Source: Actinomycetes bacterium (GTDB lineage: Bacteria > Actinomycetota > Coriobacteriia > Coriobacteriales > Eggerthellaceae). Taken from it: a DNA stretch of 64,000 nucleotides. This document shows positions 53,304 to 59,614 of this stretch, in pieces (position 1 is the first letter of the stretch; the number at the start of each line of letters is the position of its first letter). The DNA lies in contig JAEWQO010000138.1 in the NCBI GenBank assembly GCA_023460315.1, positions 1-64,000 on the forward strand, written 5' to 3'. A program made the translations under genes and the position numbers. Under the pieces are notes generated by a model. It was not told where the DNA came from and made no database searches. It saw nothing but the letters and a program-made list of their open reading frames with translations.

Positions 53304-53356
53304 TGGTAGGAGCGGTGGGACTCGAACCCACAAGACCGAAGTCGGCGGATTTTAAG
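53304..53356 (-). tRNA. 3' half of a tRNA-Leu(UAA) gene, prophage attachment scar
   Basis: The minus strand reads from an anticodon loop CTTAAAA (anticodon TAA) through a long type II variable arm (CGACTTCGGTC), a T arm (GTGGGTTCGAGTCCCAC) and the acceptor 3' strand CGCTCCTACCA with encoded CCA. The 5' half is absent: the bases before the loop do not pair with TCCGC and no GGAGCG-type acceptor strand lies upstream. An integrase gene lies 54 bases away. This is the signature of phage insertion into a tRNA 3' end, with the intact tRNA expected at the far end. Confidence 0.85.
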
Positions 53357-53409
53357 TGCATCAAACCCCTCACACGCCCTTTTCTTCTCGCTTGCGGTTT
53401 ACACAGTCT

Positions 53410-54648
53410 CTATTGCTCATCAGGAGTTTCTTGCGAATCACCTGCTTTTGCCTTCGGCGGCTCTTGCTCGCTTTTCAGAGGACTGGGACAATCTCGGACA
53501 ATGCGCGCCCGCCTGTTCATGGCGGCCGCAGCCCGCTCGACCGACTCCGTTCCTTTTTGCACATAGAACTCAGAAGTCACGATGGGCGTGCTGTGTCCGA
53601 GAAGCTGCTGCACATCTGAGATGGGCAGTCCGTCCTCTCGCACGAGCATGGTACCACAACTGTGACGGGTGTTTTTAAAGGGCATGGTTACGGGCAGCTT
53701 TTTTTGGACGATGATCTCTTTCCACCTTCGCGTCACATGCCCAGGGCGCATCCGCTCGCCATTGCGGACGAGCAGCGGCCCCGTGCCGTCAGCGAATCCG
53801 TGGATGATCTCCCCCGCCCAACGCGGGAGGAACACGGTGCGGGCCGAAGTGAAGCTCTTGGGCGGCTCGAACCATCCCACCTTGTTGCGCCAATGGTACG
53901 ACCGCCAGATGGTGACAGAGCCATAGTAGGCGTCCGTGTCGGCCGTCCAGTCGATCTCCTCGCGGTCTATGGCCACGATCTCGGACCTGCGCAGCCCGAC
54001 CGCGAAGCCGATCACCACCGCCGGCAGAACGTCCTCGCCCTCGAAGGCGTCGATGTAGTCCCACATGTCCACCGACTTGACGGTTGGCTTGTCGGCCTTC
54101 TCCGGCTTAGGCTCGTCCACCGCGTCGGTGATGACGAAGTTCACCAGCTGCCATTTCACGGCACGGCGATACCCCTGGCGCAAGAGCTTGTACACGTTGC
54201 GCCGCGCGCCGAGGTGCTCGATGCCGGCAAGCTTGGTTTCCACGAAGTATGCCTTGAGGTCGGCCAGTCCCAAATGCCCGAACAAGGGGATGACGTAGTT
54301 GCTTGCCGTCTGCTCGTAGCCCCGGTAGGTCTCCCGCGATATCACGTGCCGGTCACGGGGGCCGCCCGTGTAGGATTCCTTGCGCACCCGGTTCTTCACC
54401 CAGGGCAGGTACATGCCGCTGAAGTATTCAGCCACGGTCATGTTCGTGGACTCGATGATGCCATGCTCCACCTTGATGGTCATGGCCCTCAGATGGGCTT
54501 CGCGCTCGGTGCCGTCAAACGTCTCGTAGGGCCTGATGCGTTTCCCCGTCGCAGGGTCATGCCCGCATGAGACGCGGATGCCCCAGCGCAGGCAATTGCC
54601 TTTGGAATTGTCCTCCAGCGGCGTGATGGTGTAGTTGGGCCGCTTCAT
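53410..54648 (-). CDS. Phage tyrosine integrase
   Basis: A 412-residue site-specific recombinase. N-terminal arm-binding-like region (KGNCLRWGIRVSCGHDPATG), a SAM-like core-binding domain (YEQTASNYVIPLFGHLGLAD), and the catalytic domain. The latter has Arg in GFAVGLRRSEIVAID, the H-x-x-R box in KNTRHSCGTMLV with LLGHS, and the nucleophile Tyr in TSEFYVQKGTE. It lies 54 bases from the tRNA-Leu fragment, consistent with that site being its attB/attP target. Transcribed toward the tRNA. A C-terminal Lys/Pro/Glu tail is longer than typical. Confidence 0.95.
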   Translation of the reverse strand: MKRPNYTITPLEDNSKGNCLRWGIRVSCGHDPATGKRIRPYETFDGTEREAHLRAMTIKVEHGIIESTNMTVAEYFSGMYLPWVKNRVRKESYTGGPRDRHVISRETYRGYEQTASNYVIPLFGHLGLADLKAYFVETKLAGIEHLGARRNVYKLLRQGYRRAVKWQLVNFVITDAVDEPKPEKADKPTVKSVDMWDYIDAFEGEDVLPAVVIGFAVGLRRSEIVAIDREEIDWTADTDAYYGSVTIWRSYHWRNKVGWFEPPKSFTSARTVFLPRWAGEIIHGFADGTGPLLVRNGERMRPGHVTRRWKEIIVQKKLPVTMPFKNTRHSCGTMLVREDGLPISDVQQLLGHSTPIVTSEFYVQKGTESVERAAAAMNRRARIVRDCPSPLKSEQEPPKAKAGDSQETPDEQ

Positions 54649-54684
54649 GCTACAATCGCCCTGCCTTTCCTCTTTGGTCAGGTT

Positions 54685-54719
54685 GCACCCCCGATTTGTC
54701 TTGCCGGACGCGGGGGTGC
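54685..54719. terminator. Hairpin between the integrase start and the next gene
   Basis: GCACCCCCG (54685-54693) pairs with CGGGGGTGC (54711-54719) with a 17-base loop. It lies in the short space between the integrase start and the 3' end of the hypothetical gene at 54733-55059. It may end transcription coming from that gene. Confidence 0.5.
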
Positions 54720-54732
54720 GTTGGTTTATTAG

Positions 54733-55059
54733 CTACATACCTGCGATTTTTGTACCAGCATTAATAGCTATCTCGACAGCCTTTGAAGCTATGCCACCGA
54801 CAGCCTTTCTGCCAGCTTCTTTAATTTTCTCCTTCTCCCACTTCTCTTTCTTCGACGAATATCTCAAAGCCCCATACGTGAGCTCCACCAACGCACTGCC
54901 GTCGATATACTCTCGCGTCATAGCGAAAAAACCCAGGCGCTTCAACTCGTTGAACTCGGGAGTAACATCCGGAACCACGACGCAGCCACGCTCATCAGCG
55001 TCGGAGACCATATGAAGCAATGCTTCTTCCAGGTCTTCGTCTATAGGCTCAAATTCCAT
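54733..55059 (-). CDS. Prophage hypothetical protein with amphipathic C-terminus
   Basis: A 108-residue protein of unknown function. N-terminus is acidic (EFEPIDEDLEEALLHMVSDA), the centre resembles a short winged-helix-like region (TPEFNELKRLGFFAMTREYI), and residues ~70-108 form a Lys/Glu-rich helix ending in an Ala/Ile-rich amphipathic stretch. ATG 55059 follows AGAGGTGGTG. It sits in the cargo position between integrase and repressor, divergent from small membrane genes. Confidence 0.6.
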   Translation of the reverse strand: MEFEPIDEDLEEALLHMVSDADERGCVVVPDVTPEFNELKRLGFFAMTREYIDGSALVELTYGALRYSSKKEKWEKEKIKEAGRKAVGGIASKAVEIAINAGTKIAGM

Positions 55060-55087
55060 CGGTGACACCACCTCTATCTTTCTTACT

Positions 55088-55330
55088 ATGGCAAACGAAG
55101 CACATACACCCCATTACAAAGCGGTCGGCTATGCCTACGAACAAGCCGAAAGCCTAGGCTTTAATTGGCGTTTTCCGTGCAACCCCGACCTAGAGGACCT
55201 CTGCGATCGGGGCGAGTATGCAGGAGTAGTACCGGTCGTCGTGTTCCTGCCGTCCGAGCAGGCTCAGGCGGTGTTCGACGGAAAAGCATCACTCAAGTAC
55301 TCAAGCAACAATCAAACACAGGAGGGCTGA
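55088..55330 (+). CDS. Small prophage protein of unknown function
   Basis: An 80-residue acidic protein (VGYAYEQAESLGFNWRFPCN, PDLEDLCDRGEYAG). No ribosome site is visible before ATG 55088, so translation would be leaderless or the start is elsewhere. It is 28 bases from the divergent gene's start and 3 bases before the next small gene, whose ribosome site is inside its end. That context supports it as coding. Unrecognised. Confidence 0.5.
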   Translation: MANEAHTPHYKAVGYAYEQAESLGFNWRFPCNPDLEDLCDRGEYAGVVPVVVFLPSEQAQAVFDGKASLKYSSNNQTQEG

Positions 55331-55333
55331 GCC

Positions 55334-55456
55334 ATGAGAAGAAACGAACTTTTCAGCATCGATACCCTGTTCAAGATCGCCATAGGCTGCTTCGCCTTTT
55401 CTGCCATCATTTGGTTCATCGTGTTCGTAATACTCACCCTGAGCTTCTTCATCTGA
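55334..55456 (+). CDS. Small membrane protein, 40 residues
   Basis: A 40-residue single-pass membrane protein: a short polar start (MRRNELFSIDTLFKIAI) and a hydrophobic helix (AFSAIIWFIVFVILTLSFF). ATG 55334 has a strong AGGAGG ribosome site 8-9 bases upstream, lying in the end of the previous gene. It is first of three consecutive small membrane genes. Confidence 0.6.
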   Translation: MRRNELFSIDTLFKIAIGCFAFSAIIWFIVFVILTLSFFI

Positions 55457-55459
55457 TTC

Positions 55460-55558
55460 ATGCCACGAATCAGAGACTTTTTACTCTTGCTAATCTGCAT
55501 TGTCGCCGGAGTGCTTATCGCCTGCGGGTTGATCTACCTTGGCGAGCTCTTCCTGTGA
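55460..55558 (+). CDS. Small membrane protein, 32 residues
   Basis: A 32-residue single-pass membrane protein (MPRIRDFLLLLICIVAGVLI, then ACGLIYLGELFL) starting 3 bases after the previous stop. No own strong ribosome site, so translation by reinitiation is likely. Its stop overlaps the next GTG in GTGA. Confidence 0.5.
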   Translation: MPRIRDFLLLLICIVAGVLIACGLIYLGELFL

Positions 55559-55680
55559 AGAACCATGAATCCGATCCCGAACGCCTTGCTCAAGCCTTGG
55601 GCCGCTTTGCCGGCAAGATCATCAAGGCTGCAATCCTGTCCGTTATTTTCTGGGCGGCTTATCGACTTGTTGTCGGCTAA
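55555..55680 (+). CDS. Small membrane-associated protein, 41 residues
   Basis: A 41-residue protein with a charged N-terminus (VKNHESDPERLAQALGRFAG) and a hydrophobic C-terminal helix (KAAILSVIFWAAYRLVVG). GTG start overlaps the previous stop in GTGA; this coupling argues that it is real. Its 3' end overlaps the convergent PH-domain gene by 4 bases. Confidence 0.5.
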   Translation: MKNHESDPERLAQALGRFAGKIIKAAILSVIFWAAYRLVVG

Positions 55681-56045
55681 GCACCACAGACGCAAGACGA
55701 TATGATCCAATCAAGACGTCGGATATCGATCCCCTTTTTCAGATTCACCTTGATATGCCCGGCCCTCGTCCAGAACTCCATCTCAGAGTTGAAGTCGAGA
55801 TGCCCCGCGTTTTCCGACGACCACATGTCGACCGACTTCCAGGGAAGCGAGTATATTTCCACCTTCTTGCCGGTGATGCCCTGGGCGTCACGCACAATCA
55901 GGCGCTTGGTGGTGAAGATAGCCGAATCACGGAACGTCTTATATGCAGCGACCGCTTGCTCTCCCGGCGCGAGCACGTTCTGCACATCAGGCGGAATGGC
56001 GCATTCCGACACCAGCGTCCACTCCAACTTTGCCCCTGCTTCCAT
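55677..56045 (-). CDS. PH-domain protein (bPH-like)
   Basis: A 122-residue protein matching the bacterial pleckstrin-homology-like family (bPH_1/DUF1696 type): VLAPGEQAVAAYKTFRDSAI, FTTKRLIVRDAQG followed by KKVEIYSLPWKSVDMWSSEN, and a closing helix. Homologues are found in several prophages and phages of Gram-positives; some act at membranes or in defence. The convergent small membrane genes suggest a membrane-linked cargo unit. Function unknown. Confidence 0.75.
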   Translation of the reverse strand: MEAGAKLEWTLVSECAIPPDVQNVLAPGEQAVAAYKTFRDSAIFTTKRLIVRDAQGITGKKVEIYSLPWKSVDMWSSENAGHLDFNSEMEFWTRAGHIKVNLKKGIDIRRLDWIISSCVCGA

Positions 56046-56144
56046 TTTGATTCCTCTCTCTGTTATTGACTTTCCCTACTTATGAGCCCCAAGATACGAG
56101 TCGGCAAGATCCAGCAGCACCATGAGGATGTAGCCGAGCAATCA

Positions 56145-56855
56145 TTAGTAAGCCAAATATGCATACACTTCATAGCCCGCATGCTCAGGTGGTGTACCTG
56201 TAGCCTGCATCTGAAATGGTGAAGTTCCACCAGGCTGAACATCGTTCACATATGTGTAGTAGCCACCGACAATCGCACCTGCCGCATTCCGAAGCACTAC
56301 CGAAATCTTAATCGCAGAAGCATCTTGATCAGTTTTATTCGATACTTCTCCAGTGTAAGAAATGCGTCCATATTCATTTATCATTTCATTTAGATTTGTA
56401 ACTTCGAAAAGAGAATCTGCATCAGCACCTTGAACATCCTCTTCAGTCCAATTCTTATCTGATTGATAGGCGGTCGCCTCTACTGAGGCAACCTTAGAGC
56501 CATCCACAGATGTGAAGCCAGTTATCGCCTGTTTTCCATTTGGGAAAAGGTAGGTGATAGAGTCGTCATGGCTAAACAAAATTGCCCCATTAGCATCTTT
56601 TGCCGTCACAGTAACCTTCGGATAATTTGCAAGCCAATTGCTATTCGGATTCTCGACAACTGCCGCATAAGTCATGAAACCGTCGGCATCCACGCTATAA
56701 CCAGATTCGGCAACTGACAGCTGCTGCGGCGCTGCTGTTTTCTCAACTACATTTGAATTTTGTTCTGATGGCTTTTTTTCAATTGACCCTGTCGAGCAAC
56801 CAATCAATCCCATGATCAGACCAAGCATTAATGCAACTACAGCGATTCTTTTCAC
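56145..56855 (-). CDS. Prophage lipoprotein with two FxLYD-like repeats
   Basis: A 236-residue lipoprotein with signal VKRIAVVALMLGLIMGLIGC, lipidated Cys20. Two beta-sandwich repeats of the FxLYD kind follow (TYAAVVENPNSNWLANYPKV near 55; SYTGEVSNKTDQDASAIKIS near 165, ending in YVNDVQPGGTSPF). GTG 56855 is chosen behind AAAAGGGG. Its composition is lower in GC than its neighbours. It lies just downstream of the CI-type repressor on the same strand, where lipoproteins that exclude superinfecting phages (for example Ltp of phage TP-J34) are encoded. Expression from the lysogen is therefore likely. Confidence 0.75.
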   Translation of the reverse strand: MKRIAVVALMLGLIMGLIGCSTGSIEKKPSEQNSNVVEKTAAPQQLSVAESGYSVDADGFMTYAAVVENPNSNWLANYPKVTVTAKDANGAILFSHDDSITYLFPNGKQAITGFTSVDGSKVASVEATAYQSDKNWTEEDVQGADADSLFEVTNLNEMINEYGRISYTGEVSNKTDQDASAIKISVVLRNAAGAIVGGYYTYVNDVQPGGTSPFQMQATGTPPEHAGYEVYAYLAY

Positions 56856-56868
56856 TTTGTCCCCTTTT

Positions 56869-57510
56869 CTAGAGCCTGTCGTCATTCACCATATAATGCC
56901 AAACAACCTTACCCAATATCTTCACACGTGGCGCATCGGGATCGCTCGAGTCGATGGATCGATCCCGATGCGCCAAATTGTCGCTCTCTGGATGAAGCAC
57001 GATGGTGTCCCCCGCGAAGAACACACGCTTGATGGTAGCGTCATCGCCGTTGACGTTGACGACCGCAACGTCTCCGCTGCGAACTTCCATGCTTGGATCA
57101 ACGTATGCCAACGACCCGTCCGGCATTATGAGGTCCATGGAGTCTCCTGAAATAGTTAGGAAGAAGCCGCCAGGATGCCTGTCAGCAACTTGAGGGATCA
57201 CGTACGCCTCGTCAGACACCGATAGCATTTCAAGAGCATCACCCGCCGCGATCCGCCCATATACCGGCGCGGTGAGTGACGTAACCGAATAGTTGATGCA
57301 ACCTGCCGTGTCTTGTCCGTCATCAATAATCGCACTTTTGTTTATTCCGAAATAGTCTGCGATTCTTTGCACGGCCCCCATGCGTGGCACAGCTCTGTCG
57401 TTTTCCCATTGCGAGACAGCCATGGAAGACACATCAGAAATTTTTCCAAACTCTTCTTGAGTTAAGCCGTGAGCTAAGCGCAGTTTCTTTATGTTCTGGC
57501 CAATACTCAT
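56869..57510 (-). CDS. CI-type phage repressor with S24 peptidase domain
   Basis: A 213-residue LexA/CI-like repressor. HTH_3 domain at residues 1-60 (LTQEEFGKISDVSSMAVSQW), a self-cleavage site Ala89-Gly90 in YGRIAAGDALEM, and the Ser-Lys dyad Ser124 (ISGDSMDLI) and Lys161 (ATIKRVFF). It would be cleaved by activated RecA to induce the prophage. It is divergent from the Cro-like gene; the shared 102-base region holds an operator that matches another one after the Cro gene. Confidence 0.93.
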   Translation of the reverse strand: MSIGQNIKKLRLAHGLTQEEFGKISDVSSMAVSQWENDRAVPRMGAVQRIADYFGINKSAIIDDGQDTAGCINYSVTSLTAPVYGRIAAGDALEMLSVSDEAYVIPQVADRHPGGFFLTISGDSMDLIMPDGSLAYVDPSMEVRSGDVAVVNVNGDDATIKRVFFAGDTIVLHPESDNLAHRDRSIDSSDPDAPRVKILGKVVWHYMVNDDRL

Positions 57511-57561
57511 CCCAACCTCTGTCTCTTGATAAACTTTTATTACATCTTATGATAATATTTC

Positions 57562-57590
57562 TTTACATGCACTATATGTTTAGTTATAGT
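57562..57590 (+). promoter_or_regulatory. Early promoter (PR-like) with operator A
   Basis: TTTACA (57562-57567) and TATAGT (57585-57590), spacing 17, drive the Cro-like gene. Operator A, ACTATATGTTTAGTTATAGT at 57571-57590, covers the spacer and the -10 box, with inverted arms ACTATA and TATAGT eight bases apart. Repressor binding would close this promoter. The AT-rich reverse strand should carry the repressor's own promoter. Confidence 0.75.
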
Positions 57591-57612
57591 TTTTGATAGA
57601 AGGAGGTGGAGT

Positions 57613-57807
57613 ATGAATTTGATTCAAGCCAGAAAAAATGCTCGGTATTCTCAGCAACAAGTCGCAGATCATCTTGGCATATCAAGACCAACGTACGCCA
57701 AGATGGAAAGCGACCCGGACATTGTATCCGTAGATGATGCAAAGAAACTCTCAAAGCTGTTCGGTGTGTCAGTCAATGAAATTTTTTTCAAGTCAAACTA
57801 TAGTTAA
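57613..57807 (+). CDS. Cro-like XRE-family regulator
   Basis: A 64-residue single-domain helix-turn-helix protein (YSQQQVADHLGISRPTYAKM, then SVDDAKKLSKLFGVSVNEIF), sized like Cro and small XRE regulators. Strong ribosome site AGGAGG at 57601-57606 before ATG 57613. It is divergent from the repressor, and its last codons overlap operator B, so both its promoter and the next operon's promoter are under the same site. Expected role is early control in the switch. Confidence 0.88.
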   Translation: MNLIQARKNARYSQQQVADHLGISRPTYAKMESDPDIVSVDDAKKLSKLFGVSVNEIFFKSNYS

Positions 57808-57816
57808 ACATATAGT
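57797..57816 (-). promoter_or_regulatory. Operator B, second copy of the switch operator
   Basis: On the minus strand it reads ACTATATGTTTAACTATAGT, 18 of 20 bases identical to operator A. On the plus strand its last bases are TATAGT, a likely -10 for the genes starting at 57847. It covers the stop codon of the Cro-like gene. Confidence 0.7.
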
Positions 57817-57846
57817 TATCAAATTTTCGACAGGAGGTGATGAGCA

Positions 57847-58203
57847 ATGGCAACACCTAGGAAGTACCCCACCCTGACCGAATTCGAAGAACTGAAGAAG
57901 GCCGTGAACCGCATCGAGGATCGCCTGAACGAGAAGCCGGCGAAGGCTTCCGTCGTCGTCGACGCAGCCGAGATGTGCGAGAGGATCGGCATCGCGGACG
58001 CATACGGCGTGCCTGTGACGGTCGGAGACGAGATCGGACGGCTGGACGGCGGAGAGGCACGCGAAGTGCGGGAGATCGCAGTGCGGAAGGCTTCAGGAGA
58101 CGGCAAGGCGACCCTGCACGCGGTATTCGGCGATGGACAGTCGGTCACGGCCGTGGACATGAGGTTGCTCGGCCACGCGGTAATGAAGAAGGCCACGGCA
58201 TAA
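57847..58203 (+). CDS. Phage early protein of unknown function
   Basis: A 118-residue protein with an N-terminal predicted coiled coil (LTEFEELKKAVNRIEDRLNE) and a compact alpha/beta-like remainder (AAEMCERIGIADAYGVPVTV). ATG 57847 follows AGGAGG. First gene of the early operon behind operator B. Unrecognised. Confidence 0.65.
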   Translation: MATPRKYPTLTEFEELKKAVNRIEDRLNEKPAKASVVVDAAEMCERIGIADAYGVPVTVGDEIGRLDGGEAREVREIAVRKASGDGKATLHAVFGDGQSVTAVDMRLLGHAVMKKATA

Positions 58204-58272
58204 GCCATGGCCCACACACAGCGGGCGCACATCCCTAGAAGGACCGCCCGCAGACAAGAGGAAGGATACCAC

Positions 58273-58524
58273 ATGCAAGGCGTTGACGAAACATCCACCC
58301 CCATCGAAGGCGACGGGCAAACCGCGCTCCAGCCCCAGCCCCTCACCTGCAGCCTGCAGGAAGCGGCAGAGCTCATAGGGCACTCATACGACTGGGTGCT
58401 GGGACAGAGCAAGATCGTCAACCCAAAGGACCGCATCCCCGGCTTCAAGACAGGCAAGCTTGGCTACCGCGTCATCATCGCGGAACTGCCCGGCTGGCTC
58501 AACAGGAAGGCGGGGCTGTCATGA
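58273..58524 (+). CDS. Excisionase-like / MerR-type HTH protein
   Basis: An 83-residue protein. The conserved part (CSLQEAAELIGHSYDWVLGQ and IPGFKTGKLGYRVIIAELPG) is a winged-helix MerR/excisionase-like domain, whose usual role with an integrase is to direct excision. A longer frame from 58207 exists, but ATG 58273 follows AGAGGAAGGA and begins the conserved sequence. It lies in the early operon; its stop overlaps the next start in ATGA. Confidence 0.75.
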   Translation: MQGVDETSTPIEGDGQTALQPQPLTCSLQEAAELIGHSYDWVLGQSKIVNPKDRIPGFKTGKLGYRVIIAELPGWLNRKAGLS

Positions 58525-58634
58525 GACTTGACGACAAGACCAAGTGCGAGCTGTGCTTCGCATTGGCCGTGGTGGTGCTGTTCTTCCTGGTGCCCACCCT
58601 CATGTCGTGGTCGCACCTGAACGGGTGGTGGTGA
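58521..58634 (+). CDS. Small phage membrane protein, 37 residues
   Basis: A 37-residue protein with one hydrophobic helix (ELCFALAVVVLFFLVPTLMS) and a short polar tail. ATG overlaps the previous stop (ATGA), and its own stop overlaps the next GTG start (GTGA). The tight packing supports a real gene. Unrecognised. Confidence 0.5.
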   Translation: MRLDDKTKCELCFALAVVVLFFLVPTLMSWSHLNGWW

Positions 58635-59017
58635 CCGTGTACAGCTCAGTCTTGGACGACGCGGAGGATGCCGTCGCCTGGGCCATGACGCCGTGCGAGG
58701 GCATCGTGAACCGCACCTACTGGTCAAGGCTCACGGAAGACGCCTGCCGGGCCGCCGCCGAGACCCCGTCCGACTATCCCATCTTGCTGCGCTGCCGGGG
58801 AGTCAAGGCCACGACGTGGCCATGCCTTTCCAGGCTCCTGATCATGGCCGAGCCAGCGCTTGCCAAGCGGATCCATCCGGCATACCTCAAGGACCTCGAC
58901 GGGCAGGAAGGCGTGGCCAGGATGCAGCGCTGGTTCAGGCTCATCACCGGTCGCAAACCGGCGGCACGCAGTTGGAAGCACGCACGCGAACTAGTTGAGG
59001 AGGACACGGCCAAGTGA
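58631..59017 (+). CDS. Phage hypothetical protein
   Basis: A 128-residue basic protein (VYSSVLDDAEDAVAWAMTPC, then RLLIMAEPALAKRIHPAYLK, KHARELVEEDTAK). The C-terminal half is helical and Arg/Lys-rich. Start is GTG 58631, coupled to the previous gene, with GTG 58637 possible. No family is recognised. Confidence 0.55.
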   Translation: MTVYSSVLDDAEDAVAWAMTPCEGIVNRTYWSRLTEDACRAAAETPSDYPILLRCRGVKATTWPCLSRLLIMAEPALAKRIHPAYLKDLDGQEGVARMQRWFRLITGRKPAARSWKHARELVEEDTAK

Positions 59018-59577
59018 GGAAAGGCTCGCCCCGACGTGACTGGACCACAGGCGACATCGCGTATCTGATGGACACCGCAGGACGCATCCCCCGACGAGAC
59101 ATCTGCCGAGAGCTGAAGCGCTCCAACGGCGCAGTGAAGATGGCTTCGAAGCGCCTCGGGCTGTCCCTTAGGTGCCACATCCCCCGCTTGGTCTGGTGCG
59201 ACGAATGCGCAAGCTGGAGGTCTCACGTCGACGCGCGCACCGGCAAGTGCCGGGTCTGCTCGATGCGGGACCGCATAGCCGGACGAGAGGATGCCTGCTC
59301 CGACGCGCTTGCCGCCATGACTCCGGCGCAGAGGGCGGTCTACGAGGAGAGCGAGTCCTTGCGACAGACGCGGCGCCAGCCGACGAGGCCCAAGCCCCAG
59401 AAGCGTGAAAGCTGCCCGGTGAGCCGCTACGAGCGGTCCAAGGCGGAAGCCGACTGGCTGCTTGCCATCGAGCAGTGGGAATACAAGAGGCTCGAGCTTG
59501 TCTACAACGCAGCGAAGACGAGGTTGCGAAGGATGCGCGAGGTCACGGGGACGAACCCGCGAAAAAAATCTGAATGA
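59014..59577 (+). CDS. Phage DNA-binding-like protein with zinc ribbon
   Basis: A 187-residue protein. Residues ~5-50 form a Myb/SANT-like HTH (WTTGDIAYLMDTAGRIPRRD, ICRELKRSNGAVKMASKRLG); residues ~65-90 hold two CxxC pairs (CDECASWRSHVDARTGKCRV followed by C), a likely zinc ribbon; the rest is helical and basic (LAIEQWEYKRLELVYNAAKT). Start GTG 59014 overlaps the previous stop. It probably binds DNA, perhaps as an early regulator. Confidence 0.65.
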   Translation: MRKGSPRRDWTTGDIAYLMDTAGRIPRRDICRELKRSNGAVKMASKRLGLSLRCHIPRLVWCDECASWRSHVDARTGKCRVCSMRDRIAGREDACSDALAAMTPAQRAVYEESESLRQTRRQPTRPKPQKRESCPVSRYERSKAEADWLLAIEQWEYKRLELVYNAAKTRLRRMREVTGTNPRKKSE

Positions 59578-59614
59578 ATGTTACTTTTCACTGTTTTACC
59601 TGTTAGGAGGGTAA

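Noticed and set aside
53242..53373. N-terminal extension of the polyprenyl synthase.
   Set aside because: It would translate the tRNA-Leu fragment; conserved sequence starts after ATG 53241.
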